64,000 bases of DNA from Propionibacteriaceae bacterium (lineage in GTDB: Bacteria > Actinomycetota > Actinomycetes > Propionibacteriales > Propionibacteriaceae): assembly GCA_031285505.1 (NCBI GenBank), contig JAITVZ010000174.1, forward strand, positions 1 through 64,000, in the 5' to 3' direction. The notes below the pieces were generated by a model. The model saw only the letters and a list, made by a program, of their open reading frames with translations, was not told the DNA's origin and ran no database searches. The position numbers and the translations under genes were made by a program. Shown piece by piece: positions 62,194-64,000 of the stretch (within the stretch, counting starts at the first letter, position 1; each line of letters starts with the position of its first letter).

Positions 62194-62769
62194 ATGAGTT
62201 TTGATGCGGCACGGGTCGAGGCGGCGGTGCGAGAATTGTTGATCGGCATCGGTGAAGATCCGGATCGCGAGGGCTTAGCCGACACTCCGGCCCGGGTGGC
62301 CCGGGCATACCGCGAAGCCTTCTCCGGTCTGGAAGCCACGCCGGCCGAGGCTCTTGGCACCCGTTTCAACATTGAGCACCGCGAGCTGATCCTGGTCAAG
62401 GACATTGAGTTGTGGAGCTATTGCGAGCACCACCTCCTGCCCTTCACCGGGGTGGCCCATGTTGGTTACATCCCGGGCAAGAACCGACAGATCGTCGGTC
62501 TGTCCAAGCTGGCCCGCTTGGTTGATGTCTTCGCCAAGCGTCCTCAGGTCCAGGAGCGGCTGACTACCCAGATCGCTGACGCCTTGGTGGCCGAGCTCAG
62601 CCCGGCTGGCGCCATCGTCGTCATTGAAGCCGAGCATCTGTGCATGTCGATGCGCGGAGTCCGCCGTCCTGGGGCGCGCACGGTGACCTCGGCGGTGCGC
62701 GGCGATCTGCACAATTCGGCCACCCGCGCCGAAGCGATGGGCTTGATCCTCGGCGGGCGAGGTGCTTGA
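62194..62769 (+). CDS. folE: GTP cyclohydrolase I
   Basis: This 191-residue enzyme makes 7,8-dihydroneopterin triphosphate, the first step of folate synthesis. Zinc ligands are Cys77 and His80 ([10 protein letters not shown]) and Cys150 ([11 protein letters not shown]); [23 protein letters not shown] completes the active-site loop. The ATG at 62194 lies nine bases after a TAGTAC -10-like box; GTG at 62188 is possible. It starts the folate cluster with folP. Confidence 0.93.
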   Translation: MSFDAARVEAAVRELLIGIGEDPDREGLADTPARVARAYREAFSGLEATPAEALGTRFNIEHRELILVKDIELWSYCEHHLLPFTGVAHVGYIPGKNRQIVGLSKLARLVDVFAKRPQVQERLTTQIADALVAELSPAGAIVVIEAEHLCMSMRGVRRPGARTVTSAVRGDLHNSATRAEAMGLILGGRGA

Positions 62770-62785
62770 TATGAGGGAGGATGGC

Positions 62786-62890
62786 ATGCGTGGGTCAGGT
62801 GAGTCGCGCAGAGGTGGCGTGGTCTGGCTTGGCGGTACGGGCCTGCCAGGCGTCAGGGCGACACCGCTGTCCTTGGTGGTGGTGCTATGA
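62786..62890 (+). CDS. Small ORF linking folE and folP
   Basis: ATG 62786 follows GGGAGG with good spacing. It encodes 34 residues (MRGSGESRRGGVVWLGGTGL and so on) and its TGA overlaps the folP ATG as ATGA. It may be a coupling leader or a chance frame. Confidence 0.3.
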   Translation: MRGSGESRRGGVVWLGGTGLPGVRATPLSLVVVL

Positions 62891-64000
62891 CTAGCGGGAA
62901 CACAGGGCCGGCCATGACGGGTGGCCCGTCCACTGGCTGCGAAGCGCTGGTCAGGCCGGGGGCAGTCAGCCTGGGGTTCGCCCAGCGGATGAGCGATTCA
63001 GGTGGGTTGACCATCATCCGGGAAACCTGCGACCGATCAACCGAAGCAGGCCCAATGTCGGCCCGAGCAACCAAGACGGACTTGGGCGTGGGCGGATCGG
63101 TCGGAGCGGACTGGGCGGCCGATGACCGATGGGCCGAAGCTGACTCGTCGCTGGATGGATCGGCCCGACCGTTGGCGAGCGACGTGACCACCAGCGAACA
63201 CCACACCAAGGTGATGGGGATTGTCAATCTGACCTCTGACTCCTTCGCCAGCCCTGACCCGTTGCTGACAAGGGATGATGGTGATCATCACCGCCTGATC
63301 GAGCGGGCCATCGAGACGGCGCTGACCATGGTCGAACAGGGCGCCGACATCATTGACCTTGGCGCCGAGTCGACCAGACCGGGGGCGACCCGGGTCAGTG
63401 CTGAAGAGGAGGCCCGGCGTCTTTTGCCGGTGGCGGCGGCTTTAGTGGCGGCGGGGGTCACGGTGTCGGTGGACACGGTCCGAGCCAGTGTCGCTCGATC
63501 AGCCTTGGAGCTCGGCGTGGCCATGATCAACGATGTCTCGGGCGGGCTGGCCGACCGGCAAATGTGGTCGACGCTGAAAGACAGCTCGGCCAGCTACGTG
63601 TTGCAGCATTGGTCGACGCCCTTCGATCATCGCCCCAGTCCGGGAACGCGACCCGGGGCAGTGGTGGCTGATGTGATCACAGAATTAGCCGAACGCTGCG
63701 ACCAAGCCATCGCCGCCGGTGTCGATCCGCGGCGGTTGATCCTCGATCCGGGTCTGGGCTTCGGCAAGACCGCCGATCAGAGCTGGCAGCTGATCGCCGC
63801 TGCCACAACCTTGAGTGACGTGCTCGGTCTGCCGATGCTCTGGGGGGCTTCTCGCAAGCGTTTCTTGGCGACTGCCTATGACCAGCCGACCGACCCTTGG
63901 GAACGTGACGACGCTGGTGTGGCGCTGACCAGCCACCTGGCCGCGCTGGATGTTTGGGGAGTGCGTGTTCATGATGTCGCAGCGCACCGCGCCGCCATCA
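62887..64000 (+). CDS. folP: Dihydropteroate synthase, 3' end outside window, with long N-terminal extension
   Basis: The core has VMGIVNLTSDSFA (residues 109-121; usual NVTPDSF), the DLGAESTRPGA loop, MINDVSGG, LILDPGLGFGK and WGASRKRF, all typical of dihydropteroate synthase, which joins pABA to the pterin. From ATG 62887 there would be 108 residues of Gly/Ala/Ser-rich sequence before the core, unlike the few residues in most relatives. The start is uncertain; GTG 63184 gives a normal length but a weak ribosome site. The frame continues past the window end. Confidence 0.85.
   Translation, partial: MTSGNTGPAMTGGPSTGCEALVRPGAVSLGFAQRMSDSGGLTIIRETCDRSTEAGPMSARATKTDLGVGGSVGADWAADDRWAEADSSLDGSARPLASDVTTSEHHTKVMGIVNLTSDSFASPDPLLTRDDGDHHRLIERAIETALTMVEQGADIIDLGAESTRPGATRVSAEEEARRLLPVAAALVAAGVTVSVDTVRASVARSALELGVAMINDVSGGLADRQMWSTLKDSSASYVLQHWSTPFDHRPSPGTRPGAVVADVITELAERCDQAIAAGVDPRRLILDPGLGFGKTADQSWQLIAAATTLSDVLGLPMLWGASRKRFLATAYDQPTDPWERDDAGVALTSHLAALDVWGVRVHDVAAHRAAI

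Overview
The window is a high-GC stretch of an actinobacterial chromosome (Actinomycetota). The evidence is the gene content and gene order: a GH13_18 sucrose phosphorylase locus, a kinase/FHA/MoxR/DUF58 surface-protein operon of the kind called PFNA in bifidobacteria, and the hpt-ftsH-folE-folP order. Genes in operons overlap by ATGA, GTGA or TGATG, and several GTG starts look leaderless. I cannot name the genus. Both ends cut a gene: an acetyltransferase on the left and folP on the right.

Layout. 1-7.7 kb: a sucrose uptake and phosphorolysis operon on the minus strand (lipoprotein binding protein, two permeases, sucrose phosphorylase; no ATPase gene) faces a divergent LacI regulator, followed by a membrane-protein/winged-helix pair whose start codon lies inside a long inverted repeat. 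7.7-16 kb: small lipoprotein, ATPase, lipase and membrane-protein genes of mostly unknown role. 16-28 kb: a secreted lamin-tail nuclease, a SNF2 helicase, acetyltransferases, a secreted 5'-nucleotidase, a DNA glycosylase. 28.2-29.6 kb: tRNA-Gly(CCC) and a roughly 1.3 kb mini-island bounded by copies of the tRNA 3' half, carrying a 49-residue double zinc-knuckle protein and a toxin-antitoxin pair. 32.6-49.9 kb: a seven-gene, 17 kb operon (Pro-rich FHA protein, Ser/Thr kinase, FHA-HTH protein, a 2611-residue Ig/fibronectin giant, MoxR ATPase, DUF58, transglutaminase-fold membrane protein). 50-64 kb: hpt, ftsH, folE and folP, with the usually compact order broken by 0.8 kb and 8.3 kb of repeat-rich accessory DNA.

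How the genes work together. The first operon imports sucrose and splits it with phosphate into glucose-1-phosphate and fructose under LacI control. The kinase operon looks like one machine: a transmembrane kinase with two FHA phospho-readers, a giant surface fibre, and a MoxR/DUF58/transglutaminase-fold module that probably assembles or remodels it. The transglutaminase-like protein has lost its catalytic Cys and His. Secreted nuclease and 5'-nucleotidase could scavenge extracellular nucleic acid.

The other striking feature is the density of non-coding repeats. At least five dispersed hairpin or MITE-like families are present, with nine copies of one about 122-bp element and three copies of another with 20-bp terminal inverted repeats. 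They are concentrated between ftsH and folE. All calls come from reading the sequence; no database search was run.
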